Below, one piece after another: positions 8,286 through 16,272 of a stretch of DNA of 47,047 nucleotides. Numbering within the stretch: position 1 is the first letter of the stretch; every line of letters starts with the position of its first letter. The DNA comes from Legionella rowbothamii (GTDB taxonomy: Bacteria; Pseudomonadota; Gammaproteobacteria; Legionellales; Legionellaceae), in contig NZ_CAAAIM010000012.1 of the NCBI RefSeq assembly GCF_900639985.1, positions 1-47,047 of the forward strand, written 5' to 3'. The notes beneath the pieces are model-generated. The model was not told the DNA's origin and did no database searches. It saw only the letters and a list, made by a program, of their open reading frames with translations. The position numbers were made by a program, and so were the translations under genes.

Positions 8286-8332
8286 ATTTCAGTTGGATTC
8301 TTGTTCAGATCTCTATGCATAAAGCCCAAAAT

Positions 8333-8821
8333 CTAAATAATTAATACCTTAGTTCCTGGATTAGCTTTTACCCACTTTGCAACATACTCGATGTAGTTAT
8401 TTTTGCCAACAGCAACACAACCACGCGTTGACCCTGGTAAGTTACTTAACCAACCAAATACATTTCCTGACTGAGTAGGCCCATGAATTCCTACATCTCT
8501 ACCTGTATATCCAGCAGCTACTTGTTTTGACGTTGGATAGAGAATTGGAATAAAGACTTTAAATTGTTTGGATTTTCGTGGGTAAGCTAAGCTATATAAA
8601 CCAATAGGTGTTTTATTATCGCCGGCTTTCTTTTTACCTACGCCTTTATTTCCAAGTGCGACTTTAAATGACTTAACCACAGTACCGTGTTTACATATAT
8701 TTAAAGTCCGCTTTTTAGTGTGTACATTGATTCCGCTTGCTAAAGGACAGGTCCCACTACTAGCGAATAAAGCGAAAGGAAAAAAAAGAGAAGTCATTAA
8801 TAAAAGTGCTTTAATTTTCAT
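8333..8821 (-). CDS. L,D-transpeptidase (YkuD domain), exported
   Basis: The 162-residue protein starts with a signal peptide (residues 1 to ~21, cleavage near LFASS) followed by a YkuD catalytic domain. The signature is present: H113 in GIHGPT and the nucleophile C135 in S-T-R-G-C-V-A-V-G. Such enzymes work in the periplasm on peptidoglycan, forming 3-3 crosslinks or attaching proteins to meso-diaminopimelate. The chain is short and compact, with no LysM or other added domain. It is a single-gene unit. Confidence 0.92.
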   Translation of the reverse strand: MKIKALLLMTSLFFPFALFASSGTCPLASGINVHTKKRTLNICKHGTVVKSFKVALGNKGVGKKKAGDNKTPIGLYSLAYPRKSKQFKVFIPILYPTSKQVAAGYTGRDVGIHGPTQSGNVFGWLSNLPGSTRGCVAVGKNNYIEYVAKWVKANPGTKVLII

Positions 8822-9395
8822 ATAACTATATTAATATTGTCGAAGTTGGGCAATAATTATCCCATAAACTTCTCTTTATTCATAGAGTTAACAGGCTAAA
8901 TCTTTCACTTACAGTCCTTAAGGGAAAATGGTTGTTTCTAACTTATTGATTTTAAATAGTATCATTCTGAATGATTAGACATATTGGATTTTTTTCAAGG
9001 AGGGAAATTACAGACGTAAAGAGAGCTTTATAAATCATATCTACGCAAGTCCTTGGGGTTTCAGTGAGTAACATTAACCAAATGCCTAACCACTTGCTGG
9101 GTTAGTTGCTGCTCATGGTAATGGGGCCTAAATCTGCAGCCTACCTGTCAATGAGGAGGGTAAAGAAGAGCTCGCGGCTCTGCGCAATGGAACGATAACA
9201 AAAATAAAGGAGAGGGGCATCATGATGCAAACAGAAACTATAGCATGAATGGTCCATAATTATTGGGCATGGCGGACCTATATGAGCTTTATAAAAGAGC
9301 ATATCTATTCAAAATCAGAACTCGTAGATCTGATAATTTTAAGTCAATTTGTGTTAAAATAGGCGAAAAAATATTGCTTCCAGAGGAGCATTAAG
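8822..9395. other. Gene-free stretch with coding debris
   Basis: No intact gene is visible. Around 9100-9250 one frame reads AHGNGA, then a stop, then NEEGKEELAALRNGTITKIK, like a broken gene. A 41-codon frame at 9269-9394 (MADLYELYKRAY...) ends one base before the next ATG. Its ELYK...Y-L text resembles the frame near 9020, which hints at a small duplication. None of these is confident enough to call as a gene. Confidence 0.4.
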
Positions 9396-10767
9396 ATGCC
9401 TTTGATTAATAAAACCTCCTTCTTTCAAGGAGATAAAACTTCCTATCAATTAAAAGCTTCCGATTTAAAATCTATTGCTGAATATTATGCTCAAAAAGAC
9501 ATTCCCATTTTAGTAAATGGAGAAAACGGTGGTTTTTCAAAAGATACTGCAATTATAGCAATGCAATCTGAGATTGCTTCATTGAAGATCCCAATAGAGA
9601 GTACGGGGTTTACTTTAAAAGACGTTGGCCAGGAAATCAGGATTTTATGCTAGCTCCTCTTTATGCTTTTTTTTACGAAGAGCAATTATCCTGACTTTTA
9701 GATTATTTTCATAATCAACCTTTACCGCTGGGTTTGAAGCTTTATGCCAAGATTTTATGACTCAGCTTGCTGCATTCAAAGTCAGCCGTCACGAAGAGTT
9801 TGTGCGCAATTTTTTTATGCTAGTAATCCAAGAGGAGCGATGGAATCAAGCCATTTGGGAGCAGCTCCAGACTTTAAGTCTTGGTTCACCCACTCATCCT
9901 TTGATTTTAGATGGAGGCACCTTAACTCGTTGGGTCGAACAATACCGTAATGCGGAGGGAGGCGTTGACTTATCCACTTATGAAATCAATCGAATTTTCA
10001 TGCAATCCTTATTAGTGCCTCCGGCTTCTTGGGGAAATGAATTAAGGATAGCTTTAAATTTAGTAAGTACCTGGCTATTAGAGCCCATACGCGAAGAAGA
10101 CAATGCATCAACCAGGCTTTCCCGGCGCATTTCTTGTGCCACATCAAGACCTCGCTGTGTGTGTTAAATTCAGACACTCCTCGGCTCCCTGCGGGTCTTG
10201 CTTTAGACTCCTTCCTAACGAGTCCTTTGTTTTTTAAGTTGATGCAGCAGAATAATGAGTTGATACCTCAGTTTTTTGAAATTTTAAATGCCCATTGGGG
10301 CACGATAATTCTACATATGAGTATACTGAAACACACTTAGCTTTGCCTGAATTAACTAATGAACAACGTCGTGAAATTTGGCTAGCTGTTATAAGATATC
10401 GTAACAATGTGGTTCATTTTATTCTCCAAGATCCAATGCTTCTACTTATCCATTTATTGATGCCCAATTATTGAATCAACCACTGATTCACGAAGGAATT
10501 TATAAGGGGATAACTCCCTTTTTTAGGTTCTGCATTTCCCCTAAAGGCGTGCAATTACTGCGGGATAAGGGGGATTTTTTTGCGGATAAGCTAACTTCAG
10601 AAACCCGTCAAAGAATAGGTGATAATCAAATTAACTTCTTAGATAGCCTAAAGACCAATACTTCAAGCAAAAAAAGAGAACGGGTTACCTTTTTTGAGGC
10701 GGGTCGAGAGAAATTAGATCCGCTCAATGATTCATCCAAAGACGTTTATTACAGCCCTTATAATTAA
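9396..10767 (+). pseudogene. Multiply frameshifted candidate effector gene
   Basis: ATG 9396 has a strong Shine-Dalgarno (agaggag). From there coding-like protein is spread over successive frames: 9396-9653; 9647-9760 (with an in-frame TGA at 9692); 9757-10167; 10134-10340; 10322 to ~10476; and 10471-10767. Each join is a shift in the same sense, equivalent to losing one base. The joined text is helical and charged (for example FVRNFFMLVIQEERW, LTNEQRREIWLAVIRYRNN), about 450 residues in all, with no domain I recognise. Legionella effector genes often decay this way. Uncorrected base deletions in the assembly are a possible alternative. Confidence 0.6.
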
Positions 10768-10935
10768 GGAATCAATGAAATAGTCTTGGCACATACTTAA
10801 GTTCTTTACAGTGGACGTAGGTTCGCGCTGAATGCAACGAAGTCCAACAACGGGTAAAGGTGAAAGTGTAAGTGCCATTAGACTTAGCTCCATTAAGGGA
10901 ATGTGAATCGATTATGGTTTGTTGCCAAATCTTCA

Positions 10936-11157
10936 TCATGCCCAGCCATTATTAGCTGCTAAAATTTTTAATGCTGGATTTAATCCACCATCCCTAGCTA
11001 GGGGATAGGGAGATAATGATTGAGGTTCTATTTTTTGTTCTAAATAGTGATTAAAAAATGCAGTAATTTTTTTGTAAATTAAAGTAGAAGATGCCAATGG
11101 TCTGTTGGTATTTTCAGGCACAGCAGGTTTTTGCTTATCCCCTTCATTATTAAACAT
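10936..11157 (-). CDS. Doubtful 73-residue hypothetical ORF
   Basis: ATG-initiated frame with no clear ribosome binding site. The product is polar at the start, then contains LIYKKITAFFNHYLEQK and a short C-terminus ending NNGWA. No known domain. It could be a fragment, or chance, in a region of decayed genes. Confidence 0.25.
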   Translation of the reverse strand: MFNNEGDKQKPAVPENTNRPLASSTLIYKKITAFFNHYLEQKIEPQSLSPYPLARDGGLNPALKILAANNGWA

Positions 11158-11296
11158 AGAGTTTTAATTGTTGAATTTGCAAATCAATTACCAAAGGATG
11201 GTTTGTTCGTGTAGGAGGCAATAAAGAAGTCCTGCAGTTAATGGCAGTGCGCCCGGGACTATCCTAATAAATAAAGAGTGCTTAGCTGTTATTGTC

Positions 11297-11752
11297 TTAA
11301 GCAGCACGGACAAGAAGGACAGGTGTAGAAGCAATGCGCATCACATGTTCTGCTACACTACCCAAAAGGAAATGGCTAAATCCTTTTCGGCCATGAGTGC
11401 CTAAAACCAACAAATCTGCAGGCCATTCTTTTGTCGCTTCTACAATTAGTTCAGCGATTCTTCCTCCTTGCAATTGCCCTAATTCAAGAAGTTCTGTTTC
11501 AACTTTAATAGGTACTTGTTCTGCGATGAATTGCTTCGCTTTGTTTAAAATATCCTGCCCTTCATTTCTTAGCACCTCTATATATGCAGAATAATCAAAA
11601 CCTGGACCCCCGTAATAAATCAAGGATTCGTCAACAACATGGATAATTTTTAGTTCGGCATCTTGGCTTTTTATTAATTTAATGACTTCTTCGATAGCAG
11701 AATTAGACGTGTCGCTACCATCAATTGCTAACATTATCTTTTTATAAAACAT
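11297..11752 (-). CDS. Universal stress protein, UspA family
   Basis: The 151-residue protein begins KKIMLAIDGSDTS, the strand and nucleotide loop of the Usp fold. It ends with the ATP-binding signature G-T-H-G-R-K-G followed by LLGSVAEHVMRIASTPVLLV, a full G-x2-G-x9-G-S match. This marks the ATP-binding branch of the family. Length is normal for a single Usp domain. Usp proteins are cytoplasmic and induced by starvation or oxygen limitation. It stands alone here, but similar stress genes cluster at 41-47 kb. Confidence 0.93.
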   Translation of the reverse strand: MFYKKIMLAIDGSDTSNSAIEEVIKLIKSQDAELKIIHVVDESLIYYGGPGFDYSAYIEVLRNEGQDILNKAKQFIAEQVPIKVETELLELGQLQGGRIAELIVEATKEWPADLLVLGTHGRKGFSHFLLGSVAEHVMRIASTPVLLVRAA

Positions 11753-12160
11753 AATAGTTCCTTATGTTTTGCATAAAGTCATACTGTTTGATGAGTTGTT
11801 GGATAATTTAATTTCTGGCCCGGTAAAACTTAAGTGTTCTATGAGAAAACTTACCTGTTTATTAATCCAACACGTGTATTCATTTTTTAGTATAGCATTT
11901 CTAATGATAATTAATTAAAAAGGATAATAAACTGTAGGTTGGGCCTATGGCCCAACAAGGCAGCGAACCACGACAAAACTCCACGTTGAGCCAGCGGCCC
12001 AACCTACAAGTCATTGCAATATCTTTTGTCGACCCTCGATGAAGGGTACCGGATAGGAGCCTAGTTGTTCAAACCTAATCTTTGCTATGCTTAAAAGGAT
12101 GGATGCGTAAATTTATATACTCAAAATTAAGAGGTTTTTTCTTACAAAGGGACATGAGTG
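11753..12160. other. 408-bp intergenic stretch between divergent genes
   Basis: It holds the 76-bp palindromic repeat at 11933-12008. The remainder should carry promoters for uspA (left) and the DUF4349 gene (right), but no strong -35/-10 pair stands out. Confidence 0.4.
11933..12008. repeat. 76-bp palindromic repeat (TGTAGGTTGGGCC ends)
   Basis: TGTAGGTTGGGCC at 11933-11945 is exactly complementary to GGCCCAACCTACA at 11996-12008. The interior contains a second cccaac/gttgag pairing. Related sequence is at 16211-16272 and, more degenerate, near 19447. It belongs to the GTAGGTTGGGC class of short dispersed repeats seen in many bacteria. Confidence 0.65.
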
Positions 12161-13072
12161 ATGAAGAAAGTCGTATTATATTTCTTAGCCTTTATTGGCG
12201 TTTTGTTTTTATTATTTCTCTCTTATCACTGGTTATTCAGCGTAACCGGGGCAACAATGTATGGTAGCGGCAGCGTCTCATCTATCCCGGGTTCGGCCCC
12301 AGCTCCTATAGCAGCATATGCTCGATTGGATAATGCGGCAATGACCTCCACGCCTCAAACAACACCCTTATCGCCATCTGCAGAAAATGTAATAAGGCGC
12401 ATGATCATTCGTAATGCCAATATTACATTACAAGTGAATGATATTAATCATAGCTTGGATGCCATCACTAATCTGGCCAATACCTCAGGCGGATATGTTG
12501 TAAACTCTAATATCAGCCAGAATGCGGGCAGTACTTGGGGTGAAATCAGCATCCGAGTTCCTGCAGAAGGTTTAAATAATGTATTGAAACAATTAAAATC
12601 ATTAGCTACTCATGTGACACAAGAGAGTATTAGTGGAGAGGATATTACTCAGCAATACGTCAATTTACAAAGCCAGCTAGAAAATCTACAGAAATCAAAA
12701 AGCCAACTCGAAAAAATTATGCTTGGTGCAACAAAGACTGAGGATGTGCTTAAGGTACATCAACAGTTGAGTGATACTCAGGGGCAAATAGATGTTCTTG
12801 AAGGGCAAATAAAATATTATAAAGAGTCAGTTGCTTTGTCTTTAATTAGTATTACCTTAAACATGAGTCCAACAATACAAAATGAATATCAGTCACAATG
12901 GCGAATAGTAGAAGCATTTAAAAGTTCCTATGTGGATTTGGTTAACGGTTTGAGGAGTTTCACCTATAGCCTGATTCAAATTATGGTTTATTTTCTACCA
13001 TTAGCAGTGTTATGGGGATGTGTATGTTTTGTCATCTATTGGATCGGGAAAAAAATATACAAATTATTGTAA
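12161..13072 (+). CDS. DUF4349 membrane protein
   Basis: ATG 12161 is preferred over the GTG one codon earlier because aaaggg lies about 10 bases before it. The ~303-residue protein has an N-terminal membrane anchor (FLAFIGVLFLLFLSYHWLF) and a low-complexity Ser/Pro/Ala linker. A DUF4349 domain follows, with the typical R-x-x-I-R-N-A-N-I-T-L-Q-V opening and GGYV...S-x-N turn, then a coiled coil around residues 160-215 and a C-terminal membrane helix (IMVYFLPLAVLWGCVCFVIYW). It is an envelope protein of unknown role; the coiled coil probably projects into the periplasm. A long hairpin follows the stop. Confidence 0.88.
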   Translation: MKKVVLYFLAFIGVLFLLFLSYHWLFSVTGATMYGSGSVSSIPGSAPAPIAAYARLDNAAMTSTPQTTPLSPSAENVIRRMIIRNANITLQVNDINHSLDAITNLANTSGGYVVNSNISQNAGSTWGEISIRVPAEGLNNVLKQLKSLATHVTQESISGEDITQQYVNLQSQLENLQKSKSQLEKIMLGATKTEDVLKVHQQLSDTQGQIDVLEGQIKYYKESVALSLISITLNMSPTIQNEYQSQWRIVEAFKSSYVDLVNGLRSFTYSLIQIMVYFLPLAVLWGCVCFVIYWIGKKIYKLL

Positions 13073-13089
13073 CCCATCATCAATGAGGG

Positions 13090-13131
13090 CAGACTCGATT
13101 GAAATTTGATTAAATAAATCAATCGAGTCTG
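13090..13131 (+). terminator. Hairpin after the DUF4349 gene
   Basis: CAGACTCGATTGA (13090-13102) pairs exactly with TCAATCGAGTCTG (13119-13131), a 13-bp stem starting 18 bases after the stop codon. The loop can form its own ttgatt/aatcaa stem. There is no T-run, so factor-independent termination is uncertain. Confidence 0.55.
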
Positions 13132-13197
13132 AGCTCAATCGAACTTACTTGAGTGTTTTACACCAAATAATTTTCAAGAATTCCCACAACTTTAACA

Positions 13198-13216
13198 TAC
13201 CGTAAAAAATACGGTA
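13198..13216 (+). promoter_or_regulatory. 19-bp dyad TACCGTA-AAAAA-TACGGTA
   Basis: Perfect 7-bp arms around AAAAA; two more flanking base pairs extend the palindrome here. It is identical to 25724-25742 and matches 7841-7859 with one mismatch. It lies 34 bp before the HEAT-like reading frame. It may be an operator for a dimeric regulator or a small dispersed repeat. Confidence 0.5.
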
Positions 13217-13249
13217 TGGACTTAATATCTAATATTAGTACAGACAGTT

Positions 13250-13945
13250 TTGAGCCAACTGGCGGTGACGCATATTCAACGTATATGTACCAGTTCAGAA
13301 AAGTGGAGATATAGTTTTAATGATAATCCACGAGCTTGGTTTGCCACCCGAGACTTATATTTAGAACATTGTGATGCAATCCATTTTGCCTTTGCAGAGC
13401 TAAAAGAAAATATTGAGAAGAAGCAATATTACAAACTAACACCCAGCTCATTCAGTTTTATTCCTCAAGGGTATCGGTATACCGCTGTGATTCCAAATAC
13501 AACGCTCAAATTATTATTACCTTTACTAGAACATGAGGATTATTTTCTTGTTTCCAGAGTAATTACTATTCTCACACAAGTAAGCTTTGATGATTCTCCT
13601 GAATTTAATTCCAAAAAAAACTCCCCTAAGCCAACGGAGCTAGTACAACAAGATTTGCTAGCGACCCTTAAAAAAGATCTTGGGCATTGGGAGGCATTCG
13701 GGGTACTAAAAAATATTCCTCTTAGCAAAACTACAGTAAAAGAATTGATTCCTCTTTTAATTAAGATATTAAAAACAGTTAAAGGGCCTGTTCCTGCATA
13801 TCACGCTGCTGAGCTTTTAACAAGTAATAGCTATGTGTTAGACAATGAAGAGGTAAAAGTTGGCTTGTTCTCTTGTCTTGAGGAGCGTCAATCACATGAT
13901 ACGATACGGCATATTTTCTCTGTCTTAGCAAAGATAAATCTTTGA
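13250..13945 (+). CDS. HEAT-like repeat protein, N-terminal part of a split gene
   Basis: The frame starts at a TTG with no good ribosome binding site and gives 231 residues. The text is alpha-solenoid-like, with recurring L-L-P-L-L-x-H and L-I-P-L-L-I-K-I-L helices and short loops, suggesting a protein-binding HEAT/ARM-type fold. It ends at a single TGA (13943). The next frame, 13955-14347, is in the same phase and continues the helical pattern, so the two were probably one ~365-residue protein. An alternative start at ATG 13216 is in another frame and soon meets a stop. Probably a pseudogene or a recent nonsense mutant. Confidence 0.55.
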   Translation: MSQLAVTHIQRICTSSEKWRYSFNDNPRAWFATRDLYLEHCDAIHFAFAELKENIEKKQYYKLTPSSFSFIPQGYRYTAVIPNTTLKLLLPLLEHEDYFLVSRVITILTQVSFDDSPEFNSKKNSPKPTELVQQDLLATLKKDLGHWEAFGVLKNIPLSKTTVKELIPLLIKILKTVKGPVPAYHAAELLTSNSYVLDNEEVKVGLFSCLEERQSHDTIRHIFSVLAKINL

Positions 13946-13954
13946 GGAACAGCA

Positions 13955-14347
13955 TTGGAAAATAAACTTAAAGAGTTCCTAATGCATGAAAATTCACATA
14001 TACGAGCAAACACTATTTTATTAATTGGAAAACAGCCACATTGGGAAAGTCGCGAGTTTCTAGATGGGATAATACATTTGCTTCTCACTGAAGATACTCC
14101 ATTTGTTATCCATGAAATTTGCCAGATTTTTGCTAAATGGTATAAAGAAATGGATATGGATGTATTTCTCCAAGCAATCAAAAAGCATATTTCTTCTCAT
14201 GTTGCGGAAAAGTTTTACTCTGTTTTGCAACACATTGTAATCCGAGAAAATGATTTAGATAAAAAAATATATTTTATTGTTCAAATTGAATCTTTGGTTG
14301 AGCAAGAAAAAGCAGCAGGCAATAAGATAAAACCCTCTTTGGGATAA
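13955..14347 (+). CDS. HEAT-like repeat protein, C-terminal part of a split gene
   Basis: In phase with the upstream part, separated only by TGA plus three codons (G-T-A). It opens at TTG and reads LKEFLMHENSHIRANTILLIG, a typical HEAT unit (A-helix, turn with an Arg, B-helix). A second unit follows (FVIHEICQIFAKW), then a charged C-terminal helix. It is likely expressed only by readthrough or weak reinitiation, if at all. The preceding ribosome-binding candidate (gaggaac) is weak but present, so a coupled second protein is possible. Confidence 0.5.
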   Translation: MENKLKEFLMHENSHIRANTILLIGKQPHWESREFLDGIIHLLLTEDTPFVIHEICQIFAKWYKEMDMDVFLQAIKKHISSHVAEKFYSVLQHIVIRENDLDKKIYFIVQIESLVEQEKAAGNKIKPSLG

Positions 14348-14452
14348 TTTTGCTAGAAAGTGTCAGGATAAATTTGTTGATGCAGAATGGGCTGCAGAAC
14401 AAGAAAAGCCAAGTCCACTATGCGATTAGCCGATTTCTTTTGTTGAGTATAC

Positions 14453-14479
14453 GAGACAAGCCCCATCTGGGGCTGTCTC
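14453..14479. terminator. Strong GC hairpin between convergent genes
   Basis: gagaca-a-gcccca (14453-14465) pairs with tggggctgtctc (14468-14479), with one bulged A and a 2-nt loop. It sits 34 bp past the catalase stop and about 105 bp past the HEAT-like stop, so it can serve both strands. There is no clear T-run. Confidence 0.6.
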
Positions 14480-14512
14480 CAAGCATTTAACAAAAAACCT
14501 GAGCTTAAAGCA

Positions 14513-15973
14513 CTAGGGTTGCCTTACTCCTTCTTCTATACGGCGCCCAATTTCATGGTCAATGTTTTTCCAATATTGGATTGCTCTTTCTAGAATTGGC
14601 TGAGTTACACCATTTTTCAGATGGCCAACCACATTATTCACAAGTCTGTCTCGTTCTTCATCATTCATTACTTTTCGCACTAATGTATTCGCTTGCCCGA
14701 AATCGTCATCATCCCTACGCAAAGTATATGCTTCACGCACCAAATCCCCATGGGCGTTCCATGTCGCTACTTCAGGATTGAGCGAACTATCGGCTACGGG
14801 GCCGCCTTTCGAATTAGGTGTATAAACAGGATCCGCAACATTTTCAACTCGCATGGCTCCGTCCTTACTGTAGCTATGGACTGGGCATTGTGGTTTATTG
14901 ACAGGTATTTGCTTATAGTTAACACCCAATCTTGCTCGATGTGCATCAGCATAGGAAAAGACTCTCGCAAGAAGCATCTTATCAGGACTAATACCAGTTC
15001 CTGGGACCATATTATTTATTTCAAAAGCAAGTTGTTCCATTTCGGTGTGATTATCGGTTGGATTACGATTCAAGGTAAGTTTTCCAACTTTAATAAGAGG
15101 GTAATCTGCATGTGGCCAAACTTTGGTGAGATCAAATGGGTTATAGCGATAAGTTTCTGCTTCATGAAATGGCATAATTTGCATGTGGAGAGTCCAACTT
15201 GGATGATCACCACGCTTGATTGCGTCAAACAAATCGCGCATATGATAGTCGCTATCTTTTCCGGCAAGATAATCTGCCTCATCCTGGGTTAGGTATTCAA
15301 TGCCTTGATCTGTTTTAAAGTGATATTTTACCCAGAACTTTTCTCCCTTTGCGTTAACCCACATATAGGTGTGACTTGAAAAACCATCCATGTGCCGCCA
15401 GCTTTTTGGAATACCGCGATCGCCCATTAACCACGTGACTTGATGTGCCGACTCAGGAGACAAGGTCCAAAAGTCCCATTGCATGTCATGATCACGCAAA
15501 TTATTATCTGCACGTCGTTTTTGAGAGCGAATGAAATGTTGGAATTTCATTGGATCTCGTAGGAAAAAAACTGGAGTATTGTTGCCAACAAGGTCGAAAT
15601 TTCCTTCTGTAGTATAAAATTTTACTGCAAATCCACGAGGGTCTCGCCAGGTATCTGGGCTGCCACGCTCACCTGCGACCGTTGAAAAACGCATGACTAG
15701 ATTGGTTTTCGTTCCAGGCTGAAACACGGCCGCTTTAGTATACTCACTGACATCCTCCGTTACTTCAAAATGTCCAAAGGCGCCACTTCCTTTTGCATGT
15801 GGCTGGCGCTCAGGTATTCTTTCACGGTTAAAATTAGCCATTTGCTCAATGAGATAATGATCATGCAGAACAATAGGACCATTCGGTCCTACCGTCAGTG
15901 AGTGTTCAGTACTAGGAACAGGTATTCCTGAATCTGTTGTGGTAAATTTTTGAGTTTTGTTTTTGTCCGTCAT
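14513..15973 (-). CDS. katA: Monofunctional haem catalase
   Basis: The start at 15973 ([10 protein letters not shown]) is chosen because taagggaag precedes it; a longer frame from 16063 adds 30 residues without family support. At 486 residues it is a normal small-subunit catalase. Catalytic His is H59 ([11 protein letters not shown]), distal Asn N132 (GNNTPVFF), and the haem-binding Tyr is Y341 ([10 protein letters not shown]). It breaks hydrogen peroxide into water and oxygen in the cytoplasm. No peroxidase or large-subunit C-terminal domain is present. The gene name reflects the family, not a proven orthologue. It stands alone; no OxyR gene is adjacent. Confidence 0.95.
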   Translation of the reverse strand: MTDKNKTQKFTTTDSGIPVPSTEHSLTVGPNGPIVLHDHYLIEQMANFNRERIPERQPHAKGSGAFGHFEVTEDVSEYTKAAVFQPGTKTNLVMRFSTVAGERGSPDTWRDPRGFAVKFYTTEGNFDLVGNNTPVFFLRDPMKFQHFIRSQKRRADNNLRDHDMQWDFWTLSPESAHQVTWLMGDRGIPKSWRHMDGFSSHTYMWVNAKGEKFWVKYHFKTDQGIEYLTQDEADYLAGKDSDYHMRDLFDAIKRGDHPSWTLHMQIMPFHEAETYRYNPFDLTKVWPHADYPLIKVGKLTLNRNPTDNHTEMEQLAFEINNMVPGTGISPDKMLLARVFSYADAHRARLGVNYKQIPVNKPQCPVHSYSKDGAMRVENVADPVYTPNSKGGPVADSSLNPEVATWNAHGDLVREAYTLRRDDDDFGQANTLVRKVMNDEERDRLVNNVVGHLKNGVTQPILERAIQYWKNIDHEIGRRIEEGVRQP

Positions 15974-16210
15974 GTTAATACTTCCCTTAATATTCAATCT
16001 TTGAAAAGCCACACTTAAAAATGAGCCTAAGTTGATTCCGAATTGGTATTGTTTTAATTGCATCGCTTACTAAGTCTATTTTATCTATCGTTTCAATAAT
16101 AGATAAAATTTCGATGTGTGTCGAAAATCATAATATATCAAGGGTCTAGCGAGTCAATATTTTGAGTTATGGTGGTGATTTAGAAGTGATTTTATCTTCG
16201 CAAAATACAT

Positions 16211-16272
16211 GACCCAACACTGTAGCGAGCTCTGCAGGAACTCTATGTTGGGCCATGGGCCCAACCTACAAG
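16211..16272. repeat. Second copy of the GTTGGGCC-type repeat
   Basis: Contains GTTGGGCC (16247-16254), a short centre, then GGGCCCAACCTACAAG. The right edge equals the right edge of the 11933-12008 element, and the outer left part has gacccaaca. It runs into the end of the helicase-ankyrin gene, whose TAG stop (16266-16268) lies inside the repeat. Confidence 0.55.

Noticed and set aside
13943..13945. TGA as selenocysteine or programmed readthrough site
   Set aside because: No selenocysteine insertion hairpin or conserved Cys context is seen, and neighbouring genes show ordinary decay. A plain nonsense mutation is simpler.
14693..15292. 199-codon plus-strand frame
   Set aside because: Antisense shadow of the intact catalase gene.
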